Source: Palsa-1150 sp964531095
Lineage (GTDB): Bacteria > Myxococcota_A > Polyangia > Polyangiales > Polyangiaceae
Reading direction: 5' to 3'
Assembly: GCA_964531095.1 (NCBI GenBank)
Contig: CAZHED010000023.1
Coordinates: forward strand, 27,642 to 91,641
Length of the DNA: 64,000 nucleotides
The notes under the pieces were generated by a model. The model was given only the letters and a program-made list of their open reading frames with translations, did no database searches and was not told the origin of the DNA. The position numbers and the translations under genes were made by a program. Shown one piece after another: positions 44,314-52,290 of this stretch (positions are counted from its first letter, which is position 1; the number at the start of each line of letters is the position of its first letter).

Positions 44314-44814
44314 ATGGTCAAGCCGAAGAACCTCCTTCCCGAATGCGGGCTTTTTCGCACGACGAAACCACTTCCGGAGCACGAGGGAGAGGTCCCGGCC
44401 GGTATCCTCGTCTACTTCCACAACCATTCCGATTCGGGGCTGCCGGTGATTGTCGTACCCGATCACAACGTCTACAACCGCTGGCACTTTCACGGCGCTG
44501 GCATCCCTTTTCGGGGCCTCTCGTGGGCGGACAGCCTGGTGAAGCTCCCCGCCGAAGGCTTTTACATGCTGCGCAAGCCACTTGCGTTCCAGGGCGGCGA
44601 GTGGCCGAAGGGAGCGCTCGTGCAGCTCGGTTACAACCGCAGCGGCGACGGCATTCTGTTCATTGCGCAGGTGCGTGCCCAGCTACAGGAAAACGACGTT
44701 TTCTTCAGCGACAACGGCGTCGGCGTGACGCGCGACCAGCTCGTGACGCTCGAGCCGCTCAGCGTGTTCGTGGAACCAGCGCCCGCCGGTGTTCACACCT
44801 CGGGTGTGCACTAG
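44314..44814 (+). CDS. Hypothetical protein with C-terminus encoded by a repeat
   Basis: 166 residues from ATG 44314 (ATG 44290 also possible). Sequence is Gly/Pro/aromatic-rich beta: GILVYFHNHSDSGLPVIVVPDH, RWHFHGAGIPFRG, FYMLRKPLAFQGGEW, and VTLEPLSVFVEP. Several His (YFHNHS, HFHG) could bind metal as in cupins, but no clear cupin motif is seen. The last codons (THTSGVH region) and the stop lie in a 22-bp direct repeat that recurs at 44966. Function unknown. Confidence 0.6.
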   Translation: MVKPKNLLPECGLFRTTKPLPEHEGEVPAGILVYFHNHSDSGLPVIVVPDHNVYNRWHFHGAGIPFRGLSWADSLVKLPAEGFYMLRKPLAFQGGEWPKGALVQLGYNRSGDGILFIAQVRAQLQENDVFFSDNGVGVTRDQLVTLEPLSVFVEPAPAGVHTSGVH

Positions 44815-44987
44815 TGCACCGCCGTCGAGATACGACCAATCGCCTGCGGCGATTACGCTCGCTGCGCGAGCGGGCGGTGCCCCAGTTTTTCCCTTGGGCT
44901 CCGCCCAAACCCCGAACTCGCTCCCGCGAGTTCGCTAGCGCACTGCCTCCTGCGGATCTTAATTCCACCTCGGGTGTGCACTAGTGC
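44796..44987. repeat. 22-bp direct repeats flanking a hairpin cluster
   Basis: Identical 22-bp copies (44796-44817, 44966-44987) start CACCTCGGGTGTG and end CACTAGTGC. Between them are four strong hairpins: AATCGCC/GGCGATT (44838-44854), CGCTCGC/GCGAGCG (44856-44872), GGGCGGTGCCC/GGGCTCCGCCC (44872-44906, one mismatch) and GAACTCGC/GCGAGTTC (44914-44933). The first copy carries the stop of the upstream gene and the palindrome GTGCACTAGTGCAC (44806-44819). Confidence 0.88.
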
Positions 44988-45021
44988 CGTCCCCCAGAAA
45001 TTCTGCCACCCGTAGTCCGTG

Positions 45022-46398
45022 ATGGCTTCGTTCTCCCCGGTGATTCGACGAATCGGGACGCAGCTCTTCTGGCTGCCGTTTTGGTTGGCCGGCGTCGCGT
45101 GGCGTCATGCCCACATCTTTCGGGCTCATCCGATGACGCAATTCGTCTACAGCGACATGCAGGGCTACTACGAATCCGCCCTTCGCTGGTACACGCCGGG
45201 GTACGCCCCAAACGTGGGAGACGCGGTTTATCCTCCCGGCGCCGGGTACTTTTTTGGCTTCTTTCATAAATTCGATCCCACCTGGATCAGCCTCGAATGG
45301 GCGCTGTTCCTCTTGTCTTGTGCGACCCCGCTCTGTCTCGGCTGGATAGCGTGGAATCTCTTCGGGGCCCGTGTCGCCGGCTTGACCATCATTTTCGGGA
45401 GTCTCTACTTTCCGTGGGTCGACTTCTTCGCGTTCTTCCTTTCCGAGGCGCTCTTCATTCCGGCGACGGTTTGCGCGTTCGCTTTGACGGTGCTCGCCCT
45501 TCTCACCCGGCATCGGGTCCTCGGCTTTTTGCCGGCGATTGCGGCCGGCCTGATGTTCGGCCTGGCCGCGTCGGTCAAGACAGTGGCGCTGTCGTCCGCC
45601 GTGCTGATCGGGGGCGTGCTCTTGTGGTGGCAGTGGCGCCGGCGCGTGTCGGGCCTTTATCGAACCGTGGGGTACGCGGCGATCGGCCTCGTGCCCGTGC
45701 TCGTCGCGGTCAGTCACCGGTGCACCAAGGCCAACGAAGGGCACTTTTGCCTCGTTTCAACGAACGGTCCGCTGACCACGATCTTCGGGCATTTGCCATG
45801 GGTGCGGTCGATCACATGGGTCGACTCCGCGCGAGGACTGACGCTGGGATGGGGCTGTCCCGTGAGCGCCCAGCGACGGATGTTCGATCAAGAGTACACG
45901 TTCAATTTCGGCCCCTACGATGGCAAAGCCAATATGGCCAAGATCGTCGAAATCGTGCGCGCCGATCCGGTGCAAGCGCTGGCGCTGTCGTTCGACCAGA
46001 TCGCCAATCTGTTTTACGGATCGATTCCGTGGCCGTCCTCGCACACGAAATGGACTCGTTGGGCGCTCGAGTCGGAACAGGGCTTTCTCTTTCTGGGTAT
46101 GATTCCGGCCCTCTTTCAGCTTCGCAGGCGAGCGCGCGGCCTCTTCAGGCTGGACCCCGCTGCCGCGCCGGAGATCCTTCTCAGTCTTCCGGTCGTGGGG
46201 CTGACGCTGACGTGCTTTCTGACCCAGGGAGACCCGCGCTATCGCATCCCGTTGGACGGCTTCATCATGATCCTCGCGTCGGCGGAGATTGCGGGCTGGT
46301 TCGGAGGTCGCCAGCAGGCATGCAGGCTTCCGGAGTTCGGGCAGCCACGGCGAGGGGTGCCCAGGGCCCTGCCGGATGTGACCACCGCGGGACCGTAG
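45022..46398 (+). CDS. GT-C/ArnT-like membrane glycosyltransferase
   Basis: 458 residues (ATG 45022; a GTG at 45019 precedes it). About ten hydrophobic helices. An acidic motif sits in the first outer loop (FVYSDMQGYYESALRW, with PGYAPNVGDAVYPPGAGYFF after it), as in GT39/GT83-type enzymes where an Asp near helix 1 is catalytic. SEALFIPATV and a C-terminal GDPRYRIPLDGF also fit the dolichol/undecaprenol-phosphate-sugar family. Probably transfers a sugar from a lipid carrier outside the membrane; acceptor unknown. Stands alone. Confidence 0.75.
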   Translation: MASFSPVIRRIGTQLFWLPFWLAGVAWRHAHIFRAHPMTQFVYSDMQGYYESALRWYTPGYAPNVGDAVYPPGAGYFFGFFHKFDPTWISLEWALFLLSCATPLCLGWIAWNLFGARVAGLTIIFGSLYFPWVDFFAFFLSEALFIPATVCAFALTVLALLTRHRVLGFLPAIAAGLMFGLAASVKTVALSSAVLIGGVLLWWQWRRRVSGLYRTVGYAAIGLVPVLVAVSHRCTKANEGHFCLVSTNGPLTTIFGHLPWVRSITWVDSARGLTLGWGCPVSAQRRMFDQEYTFNFGPYDGKANMAKIVEIVRADPVQALALSFDQIANLFYGSIPWPSSHTKWTRWALESEQGFLFLGMIPALFQLRRRARGLFRLDPAAAPEILLSLPVVGLTLTCFLTQGDPRYRIPLDGFIMILASAEIAGWFGGRQQACRLPEFGQPRRGVPRALPDVTTAGP

Positions 46399-46686
46399 TG
46401 GCATCCGAGTCATCCGGCTGGGGGGCTCTTCGCGGGGGGCGCGGCCGCGCCTCGTGATCACCGTACCGAACCCGCCCGTCGTGCCGCCGGTTCGATGACG
46501 CAGCACAACAAGTGACCAACCGTCAGCCGGCCGCGCTCGCCCCGCGCAAAAGTGGTAGAAATTGCGTCAGCCCGAACGGAGCGCAGAAGTGATTGAGACA
46601 AAGGCCAGGTCGGAGGGGTGGACCGGAGGCTGAATGACACCCTGCCCCAGAATAACCAACGAACTTCTCTTGAGCTACGTCTGCAC
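46399..46686. repeat. Intergenic region with degraded hairpin repeat, copy C
   Basis: No gene seen. GGGGGGCTC, GCGCGGCCGCGC and a GCGTCAGCCCG... GGAGGGGTGGACCGGAGGCTGA segment (46567-46634) resemble the other copies but with many changes. It is oriented opposite to copy D relative to the flanking genes. Confidence 0.5.
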
Positions 46687-47994
46687 ATGACAGAAACCCG
46701 AACCCGAGTCCTCCACTGGTTCGTATCCGGTGGCGTCGCCAGGGCGCCGGACGGCGAGCAATTCACCATCGACGTCGACGCGTTGGTCGTTGGCCGCGAC
46801 CCCGGTGCGAACATCGTCATCGCCGATCTCGAAGTCAGCGCTTTTCACTGCGAGTTGCGCGCCGTCGGCGAGGGGATCCTCGTCAAAGACCTAGGGAGCA
46901 CCAACGGCACGTTCCTTGGCCCCGTGCGCATTCGCGAAGCGACCATCGTGACGACGAGCGAGCTCACGGTCGGGCGATCGAAGATCATATTGGAGCCTCA
47001 GGCGAAGCGCCGCGTCGAAGTGGGCTTCTCGGACCACTTCGGACCCCTCGTGGGGATCTCGCCGAGAATGCGGCGGGTATTCGGCGTCCTGGAGAAGGTG
47101 GCGAGCACGCCGCTGAGCGTCCTCATCGTCGGGGAGACCGGCACCGGAAAGGAGCTCGTCGCCCGGGCGATCCATGACGCCGGAGAGCGCGCCGGCGGGC
47201 CGTTCGTCGTCGTCGACTGCGGCAGCATTCCGCCGAACTTGGCGGAGAGCATCCTCTTCGGGCACGAGAAGGGGGCATTCACGGGCGCCGCCGAGCGCCG
47301 CAAGGGGGCGCTCGCGGAGGCCGACGGCGGTACGCTGTTCCTCGACGAGCTCGGAGAGCTGCCGATCGAGCTCCAGCCGAAGCTCCTGCGCGCATTGAGC
47401 GAAAAGCAGGTCAAACGCGTCGGAGGAGCGACGTTCGAGGCGATCGACGTGCGGGTGCTGGCCGCGACGCGCCGGGACCTCGGCGCGGAGATGAACGCAG
47501 GGCGCTTTCGCAGTGACCTCTTCTTCCGTATCGCCCAAGTGCGCGTCGAGCTCCCGTCGCTCCGCGATCGGCTGAGCGACCTGCCGCTGCTCGTGGAAGA
47601 CGTATGCCGGCGGGTGGGCAAGCCAGAGCACGTGGCGATGGTGCTCGCATGGATTGAGCAGCGGATGGCGTCCCACGATTGGCCCGGCAATGTCCGCGAG
47701 CTCGTGAACGTGGCGAGTGTCGCCGCGACGCTGGCCGACGAGCCGGGCGCGATCGACGACGTCCTCATGCTCGCGCGCGACGAGGCTCCCATCGACCGAC
47801 TCGGCGGGGGCGGCGGTTCCGCCTTCAGCGAGGCGAAGCGGGGGGCGATCGCTTCGTTCGAGAAGGAGTACTTCAACGCGCTGACGAAGCGCTGCAAAGG
47901 GAACGTGAGCGAAATGGCGCGCCAGAGCGGAATGGAACGCCATCATGTTCGCGCGTACCTGCGTAAGTACCGGATCGACAAGTCGGTACACTAG
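46687..47994 (+). CDS. FHA-domain sigma-54-dependent activator
   Basis: 435 residues. An N-terminal FHA domain (about 15-95: VVGRDPGANIVIAD, SAFHCELR, STNGTFL) senses phospho-Thr instead of a receiver domain. The AAA+ domain (about 120-350) has Walker A GETGTGKE, the sigma-54 contact loop GAFTGA (intact), Walker B GGTLFLDELGEL and the R-finger region. A Fis-type helix-turn-helix closes the protein (about 390-430: CKGNVSEMARQSGMERHHVRAYL). Such proteins link Ser/Thr kinases to sigma-54 promoters in myxobacteria. Repeat copy D begins 3 bp after its stop. Confidence 0.93.
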   Translation: MTETRTRVLHWFVSGGVARAPDGEQFTIDVDALVVGRDPGANIVIADLEVSAFHCELRAVGEGILVKDLGSTNGTFLGPVRIREATIVTTSELTVGRSKIILEPQAKRRVEVGFSDHFGPLVGISPRMRRVFGVLEKVASTPLSVLIVGETGTGKELVARAIHDAGERAGGPFVVVDCGSIPPNLAESILFGHEKGAFTGAAERRKGALAEADGGTLFLDELGELPIELQPKLLRALSEKQVKRVGGATFEAIDVRVLAATRRDLGAEMNAGRFRSDLFFRIAQVRVELPSLRDRLSDLPLLVEDVCRRVGKPEHVAMVLAWIEQRMASHDWPGNVRELVNVASVAATLADEPGAIDDVLMLARDEAPIDRLGGGGGSAFSEAKRGAIASFEKEYFNALTKRCKGNVSEMARQSGMERHHVRAYLRKYRIDKSVH

Positions 47995-47997
47995 TCA

Positions 47998-48102
47998 CGT
48001 GCAGCCTGCGCTGCGCCCCTTCGGGGCTCCGCTCCGGCTGACGCGATTGGAGCTTACGCGAGCAAACGACTTGCACACGGGGGGAGCGCGGCCGCTCCCC
48101 CC
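47998..48102 (+). repeat. Dispersed hairpin repeat, copy D
   Basis: A 79-bp core (47998-48076) that is nearly identical to copy B, then the hairpin GGGGGGAGCG/CGCTCCCCCC (48079-48102). It sits directly after the stop of the sigma-54 activator. Confidence 0.88.
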
Positions 48103-48425
48103 GACCCCCCAGCCGTAAACAAGGGAGCGCGGCCGCTCCCCCCGACCCNNNNNNNNNNNNNNNNNNNNNNNNNNNNNNNNNNNNNNNNNNNNNNNNNNNN
48201 NNNNNNNNNNNNNNNNNNNNNNNNNNNNNNNNNNNNNNNNNNNNNNNNGCTCCCCCCGACCCCCCAGCCGTAAACAAGGGAGCGCGGCCGCTCCCCCCGA
48301 CCCCCCAGCCGTAAACAAGGGAGCGCGGTCGCTCCCCCCGACCCCCCAGCCGTAAACAAGGGAGCGCGGTCGCTCGCCCCGACCCCCAGCCGTAAACAAG
48401 GGAGCGCGGCTGCTCCCCCGGGCGG
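48081..48425 (+). repeat. 41-bp tandem array with NotI-type palindrome
   Basis: The unit is GTAAACAAGGGAGCGCGGCC followed by GCTCCCCCCGACCCCCCAGC and C. At least five units are visible around the N gap, with small changes (GCGGTCGC, GCGGCTGC for GCGGCCGC; one CCCC loss). Each unit can fold into a GGGAGCG/CGCTCCC stem. Because 41 is not a multiple of 3, no protein repeat is maintained. Confidence 0.9.
48149..48248. other. 100-N assembly gap
   Basis: Exactly 100 unknown bases inside the 41-bp tandem array: a placeholder scaffold gap of unknown true length, most simply caused by the repeats. Confidence 0.98.
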
Positions 48426-48549
48426 GTGCAGCCTCGGCCCGCGGCCCGATTCCGCGCTGGCCGACGAAAAATCGATATGGCCGGCGTCGATTTCCCGTAA
48501 GGCATTGATTTCTCGTCGCGAGAGATGGCCTCCTCAGGCCGTGGCGGTG

Positions 48550-48885
48550 GCTCCTCATCATGAGGCGCCGCCTCCTCATCATGAGGCGGCGGCGCATCGA
48601 CACAGGAACGCGCCGCCCCAACGCCAGAAAGCGGGCGATCTCGTCGAAGCGGCGCCTTCTTCTCGTGAGAAGGCGGTTTCTGACGCTTCGGCGACGGCGC
48701 TCTGTGACGAGGCGGCCACGTCCCCGCATCCGGCGACGCCTCCTCATGATGAGGAGCCGCCTCCTCATGGTGAGGAGCCGCCGCGCGGCGATGAGAAGGC
48801 GGGGCCCCACGAGGAGGAGGCGGTGCCCGACGGCGAGGACCGAACGCCCGACAGCGAGGCGTCCTGTCCCCACCGTGGGAGCTTG
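48550..48885. repeat. 21-bp dyad-symmetric degenerate tandem array (about 16 units)
   Basis: Units of 21 bp starting at 48550, 48571 and so on, the best preserved being CCTCCTCAT(C/G)ATGAG-type (48550-48591, 48739-48780). The centre CCTCATNATGAGG is palindromic. On the plus strand the units read as heptads such as PPHHEAA and PPHDEEP; on the minus strand as AAPHHEE and AAPHDEE. The minus-strand frame is the one used by the M15-type gene before its TAA at 48968-48970. Confidence 0.85.
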
Positions 48886-48957
48886 CTCCCCCCAGGCGAG
48901 GAGAGGCCTTCCCCGTGCCGTGGGAGCTTGCTCCCCAGGCGAGGACGGGCCTTCGTG
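48873..48957. repeat. Tandem duplication of about 45 bp
   Basis: Two copies (48873-48917, 48918-48957) each starting CCGTGGGAGCTTGCTCCCC, which contains the hairpin GGGAGC/GCTCCC, and continuing AGGCGAGGA. It joins the 21-bp array to the 3' end of the M15-type gene. Confidence 0.8.
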
Positions 48958-48967
48958 GACGTCGACG

Positions 48968-49654
48968 TTAGGGCAAGTCCATCTCGGGCCGATACGCGGC
49001 GTCGCGAACGGCCGTTCCGACGCCAAGCGGTCGTTCCCGCCAGTGCACCCCCGGCGGCGAAGCGTCGATCCAGTAGAAGCTCGGGTCGCGCACGTCCACG
49101 TGCACGAACTGCGTGCCCGGGTGCGTGTAAATCCCGACGCCCACTCGCGGCAACCCGCGCAAGTAGGCGGCGACCAGCCCCGGCCGGATTCCGGGAAGCC
49201 GAAAATCGATCGCCTCGCCGGTGGAGTGCTTCCCCGCGTGCTCGCGCCAGCCGGAAACCACGAACACGCGCTCCACGCCAAAGTGGTAGGCCGCCTTGAA
49301 GACCAGCTGCTCGACCCGCAGCGACAGGATGTGTGCCTCCGTCTCCCGCGACACGACGCGCTCGAACGACGCGCGCGCTCCTTCGTCGATCTCACCCGCG
49401 CGGTCGTACAATCCGATGCGCGCGCTCGCTCCCGTGCTCGCGCTGGTCACGATGAGCGGTTCGAGCGACGCGGCCCACGACGTCACGCGAGTCTCGCGCA
49501 GCGCGGCGGCGAGCGACGTCTCCTTTCCCTGACGCGCGGACGCGAGCGTTCGGGCCGGAGCGTCGCGGGCGATGAAGAACGACAGAATCACCAGCAAGAG
49601 CATCGAGCGAGGGGCGAACCTCCCGCCGTGTGGGCGCTTTCCTTTCGGCTGCAT
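48968..49654 (-). CDS. Secreted M15/DUF882-type murein peptidase
   Basis: 228 residues from ATG 49654. A basic N-terminus and one hydrophobic helix (MLLLVILSFFIARDAPA) form a signal or anchor. The DUF882-like domain has VVSGWREH, KHSTGEAIDF (zinc His and Asp) and FVHVDVRD (zinc His), as in YcbK/MepK-type enzymes that cut peptidoglycan cross-links. Third gene in order after a kinase and a TPR/PEGA-like gene, 11 bp from the latter. The frame stays open for about 1.1 kb past its TAA into a repeat array. Related by domain to 17778-18383. Confidence 0.82.
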   Translation of the reverse strand: MQPKGKRPHGGRFAPRSMLLLVILSFFIARDAPARTLASARQGKETSLAAALRETRVTSWAASLEPLIVTSASTGASARIGLYDRAGEIDEGARASFERVVSRETEAHILSLRVEQLVFKAAYHFGVERVFVVSGWREHAGKHSTGEAIDFRLPGIRPGLVAAYLRGLPRVGVGIYTHPGTQFVHVDVRDPSFYWIDASPPGVHWRERPLGVGTAVRDAAYRPEMDLP

Positions 49655-49665
49655 CGGGACGTGCC

Positions 49666-50691
49666 TCAGAATCGCCCGCTCGCTCCGAGCGATGCCCCAC
49701 CCGGCTCTGGGCCGATGGTGGGGGTGATTGGGATCTCGTGCTCGGACGCCCCCAGAAAGTACCACGTCGCAAGGCCGGCCGTCACGAAGGCGAAGCCGGC
49801 CGCGCCGCCGACGTCGGCGTATGCCAATGTGCGAACGGTGTTGTAGGCGTCGGAATGGGCCTTGGGCCTCGGGCTCTCTGCCGCGTATCGCGTGTAGAGG
49901 TCCCCCTCGTAGACATAGAGCGGCACGGCGGCGATTCCTGTCGCCAGAGCGACTGCGCCGCTCACTGCGATGAGCTGCCATCGGAAGGGGTGGAGCGTCT
50001 CGTTGCGCGTCGCGATGGGCGCGGGCGGCGCCGCGAGCACGTTGACGATGACCGGCTCGGGAGCGGGGGGCGTCGACGGTCTCGGTGCGATCTCGACGAT
50101 CTCACCGGCGCGCACGTTCATGCTCGAAGTCTCGGCGTCCGAAGTGCCCTCCCCGAAAACCACCGTATGCTCGCCGGGGGTCACCCACGCGACGAAGCCC
50201 GCCAGTCGAGGCTCGGCCGCGTCGACGCGGGCGGTGCGCGGCGCACCGCCGGCGGCGACGCGAATCCGCCCTTTGGTCGCGATCAGACGAGCGAGGCGCG
50301 AGCGCGCGTCCTCCGATTCCCTTTCGACGATCGAGGGGAGACCTTCGCCGCGTTGGCGCAACGCGTCCACCTCGCCGAGGAACGCCTGCAGCCGCTCGGC
50401 GGCGTGCGTCGCATCCCCCAGCTCTTGGTACGCGACGCCCAGGTTGAAGGCGAGGCGGTATCCCTTGCGCTCCCCGAGCTCGCGGTAGACCGGCTCCCAG
50501 TAGCCGACGGCCTCGGCGAGCGCGCCCGCTTGGTACCGATCCATTCCGAGCTTGAACCGCTCGCGGTACGCGGCCAGCGGGTCGTCATCCACGTGCGCGT
50601 CCGCCTCGATGGGCGGCGCGGCATGCGCGGCTCGCGGCGCCAACGAAAGGGCCGCGGCGAGCGCGACCTCAAAAGGGCGTCGGATCCACAT
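49666..50691 (-). CDS. Membrane TPR/PEGA-like protein paired with kinase
   Basis: 341 residues. Its ATG at 50691 lies inside the end of the kinase gene (23-bp overlap), so translation is probably coupled. Signal peptide (ends RAAHAAPP), TPR-like helices (about 40-125: YRLAFNLGVAYQELGD), a PEGA-like beta domain (about 140-205: VTPGEHTVVFGEG), then two membrane helices (about 245-265 and 300-320). Same layout as the protein at 10101-11171. Probably an envelope partner of the kinase; inference. Confidence 0.75.
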   Translation of the reverse strand: MWIRRPFEVALAAALSLAPRAAHAAPPIEADAHVDDDPLAAYRERFKLGMDRYQAGALAEAVGYWEPVYRELGERKGYRLAFNLGVAYQELGDATHAAERLQAFLGEVDALRQRGEGLPSIVERESEDARSRLARLIATKGRIRVAAGGAPRTARVDAAEPRLAGFVAWVTPGEHTVVFGEGTSDAETSSMNVRAGEIVEIAPRPSTPPAPEPVIVNVLAAPPAPIATRNETLHPFRWQLIAVSGAVALATGIAAVPLYVYEGDLYTRYAAESPRPKAHSDAYNTVRTLAYADVGGAAGFAFVTAGLATWYFLGASEHEIPITPTIGPEPGGASLGASGRF

Positions 50692-52237
50692 CGGGTAGCC
50701 TCGTCGGAGCGGGTGAAGGCGGTTGGGCCGAGTCCGGTGGCTTCGTTGGAGCCGCCGAGGGCGGTTGGGCAGCCGAAGGACGGCGGGCCAAGAAGGGCGA
50801 AATCGGGGCCGAGCTCCACGCCATAGCGGGCGGGGTCGGGCCGCGGGAAGTGGTGACCGGCGCCGAAGCGGTCGGAGGTGGTGTCGCGGTCGGGTTTGGC
50901 GTCGAGGTGGGAATGGGGAACGGGGCGACGGCGGTCGATGTGGCGACCGGGGTCGTGGTCGTGAGCGGGGAGCTTGCCGCCGCGGGGTGCCTGCTCCGCG
51001 CCGTCGCAATGGCGGCAGCGACCGCTCCAAGAATCACCAGGAAGAGCACGGCCGGAACGAGTGGCGTTCTCGACCGGTCGGAAATCCTGGAACCCGGCGT
51101 CAGCGCCTCGACGACGAACGGTGCGGCCGACATCGGCTGCCCGCCCTCCGCCAGTGGGTCGAGGCTGCGCCGGAGCTCGTCGATGCGCGACGGAGCCGCC
51201 TGGACCAGCGACTCGGTCAGCTGCGCGCGCCGCCCCAGCGCCTGCCGGCCAAAGAGAAGATACATCAGCGACCGTACCGCCTCGGCGTCCGGTGCCGGTC
51301 CCCGCGCCGCCGCGACGGCCCGAAGCTCCCGCGCGACCTCCATTGCCGTGGAGGGGCGCCTGCCCGGGTCACGCGACACGAGACGGGCGTGAAGCTCGAC
51401 GAGCCCGCGCGGTACGTGTTTCATCGCCGCGTCGAGTCGCGGAGGGCTCTCGAGAGCGAGCTTGCGCATCACGTCGAGGTCCGTTCCCGAGCCCCACATC
51501 CGGTTGCCGGTCAAACACTCGAACAGTACGGCACCGATGCTGAACAAGTCGCTCCGTCGATCGAGCTTCTCGCCGAGCGCCTGCTCGGGCGACATGTAGG
51601 CCATCTTGCCTTTGACTTCGCCCGTCCGGGTCTCATTTCCGCCCGCCTCGAACTTTGCCACCCCGAAATCGAGCAGCTTGACGCGCCCGTCGTAGGCGAT
51701 CATGACGTTGTGCGGACTGACGTCGCGGTGCACGACGTGGAGCGGCTGCCCTTCGCCGTCGCGAAGCTCGTGGGCCGCGTGAAGGCCGTCGCATACTTCG
51801 GCGAGAATGAAGGCGACGAGCTCGGGCGCGAGCTTGCGATCGCCATCCTCCGCCGTGTGGAGCACGTGCGAGAGGGGCTCGCCCTCGACGTACTCCATGG
51901 CCATGAACAGCTCTCCGCAGAGCTCCCCGAACGCGAACGCGTGAACGACATTGGGGTGCGCGAGCAGGGCGGCGAGGCGCGCTTCGCGCAAGAACATCTC
52001 CTTGTGCCGCGGATCTCGCGCCCCCTCGGGAAGGAGGCGCTTGAGCGCGACGACGCGTTCGAAGTCGTCCTGTCCCCGCTCGAGCGCGACCTCGACCGTG
52101 CCCATCCCGCCCCGCCCGATGAGAAAGAGGGACCGATACCGATCCTCGAGGCTGCCTGGGCGCGGCGTGCGCCTGGAAGGCGGCTCCCGCCCCGCCTGGG
52201 CTGCCTCGGGATGGGGGGCAGGAATCGGGCTAGCCAT
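50669..52237 (-). CDS. Transmembrane Hanks-type Ser/Thr protein kinase
   Basis: 522 residues. Kinase domain (about 33-310) with GRGGMG, Lys66 (VVALKRL), VVHRDVSPHN, LLDFGVAK and MSPEQALG: complete and likely active. HRDVSPHN, rather than HRDIKPDN, is common in myxobacterial kinases. One membrane helix (about 395-415, VPAVLFLVILGAVAAAIA) and a Pro/Thr/Ser-rich extracytoplasmic tail follow. It heads a unit with the TPR/PEGA-like and M15-type genes and is divergent from the lectin lipoprotein gene (53-bp gap). Confidence 0.9.
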   Translation of the reverse strand: MASPIPAPHPEAAQAGREPPSRRTPRPGSLEDRYRSLFLIGRGGMGTVEVALERGQDDFERVVALKRLLPEGARDPRHKEMFLREARLAALLAHPNVVHAFAFGELCGELFMAMEYVEGEPLSHVLHTAEDGDRKLAPELVAFILAEVCDGLHAAHELRDGEGQPLHVVHRDVSPHNVMIAYDGRVKLLDFGVAKFEAGGNETRTGEVKGKMAYMSPEQALGEKLDRRSDLFSIGAVLFECLTGNRMWGSGTDLDVMRKLALESPPRLDAAMKHVPRGLVELHARLVSRDPGRRPSTAMEVARELRAVAAARGPAPDAEAVRSLMYLLFGRQALGRRAQLTESLVQAAPSRIDELRRSLDPLAEGGQPMSAAPFVVEALTPGSRISDRSRTPLVPAVLFLVILGAVAAAIATARSRHPAAASSPLTTTTPVATSTAVAPFPIPTSTPNPTATPPPTASAPVTTSRGPTPPAMAWSSAPISPFLARRPSAAQPPSAAPTKPPDSAQPPSPAPTRLPDVDPTPF

Positions 52238-52290
52238 CGCTTTCAGTCTAGTGCAGGGTATGCTTGGGGCGAGTTACTGGGAGGCTGGAG

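Larger units (their letters stand above)
47995..48967. other. 973-bp gene-free repeat block with scaffold gap
   Basis: Between the sigma-54 activator and the M15-type gene. It holds repeat copy D, the 41-bp tandem array, the N gap, the 21-bp array and a 45-bp duplication. Open frames here are by-products of stop-poor GC-rich repeats. Confidence 0.8.

Noticed and set aside
44796..44987. Insertion sequence with a transposase
   Set aside because: Only 148 bp lie between the repeats and no coding sequence is present; described as a repeat instead.
48550..48780. CRISPR array
   Set aside because: Units are contiguous 21-bp tandem repeats without unique spacers, and no cas genes are nearby.
48505..49299. 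Plus-strand open frame starting with the His/Glu heptads
   Set aside because: It runs on through the antisense strand of the M15-type gene, has no good start site, and the heptads follow from the palindromic 21-bp repeat. Kept as a repeat, not a gene.
47995..49395. 466-residue minus-strand open frame across the gap
   Set aside because: Spans 100 N and repeats whose 41-bp period breaks any frame; overlaps the M15-type gene out of frame.
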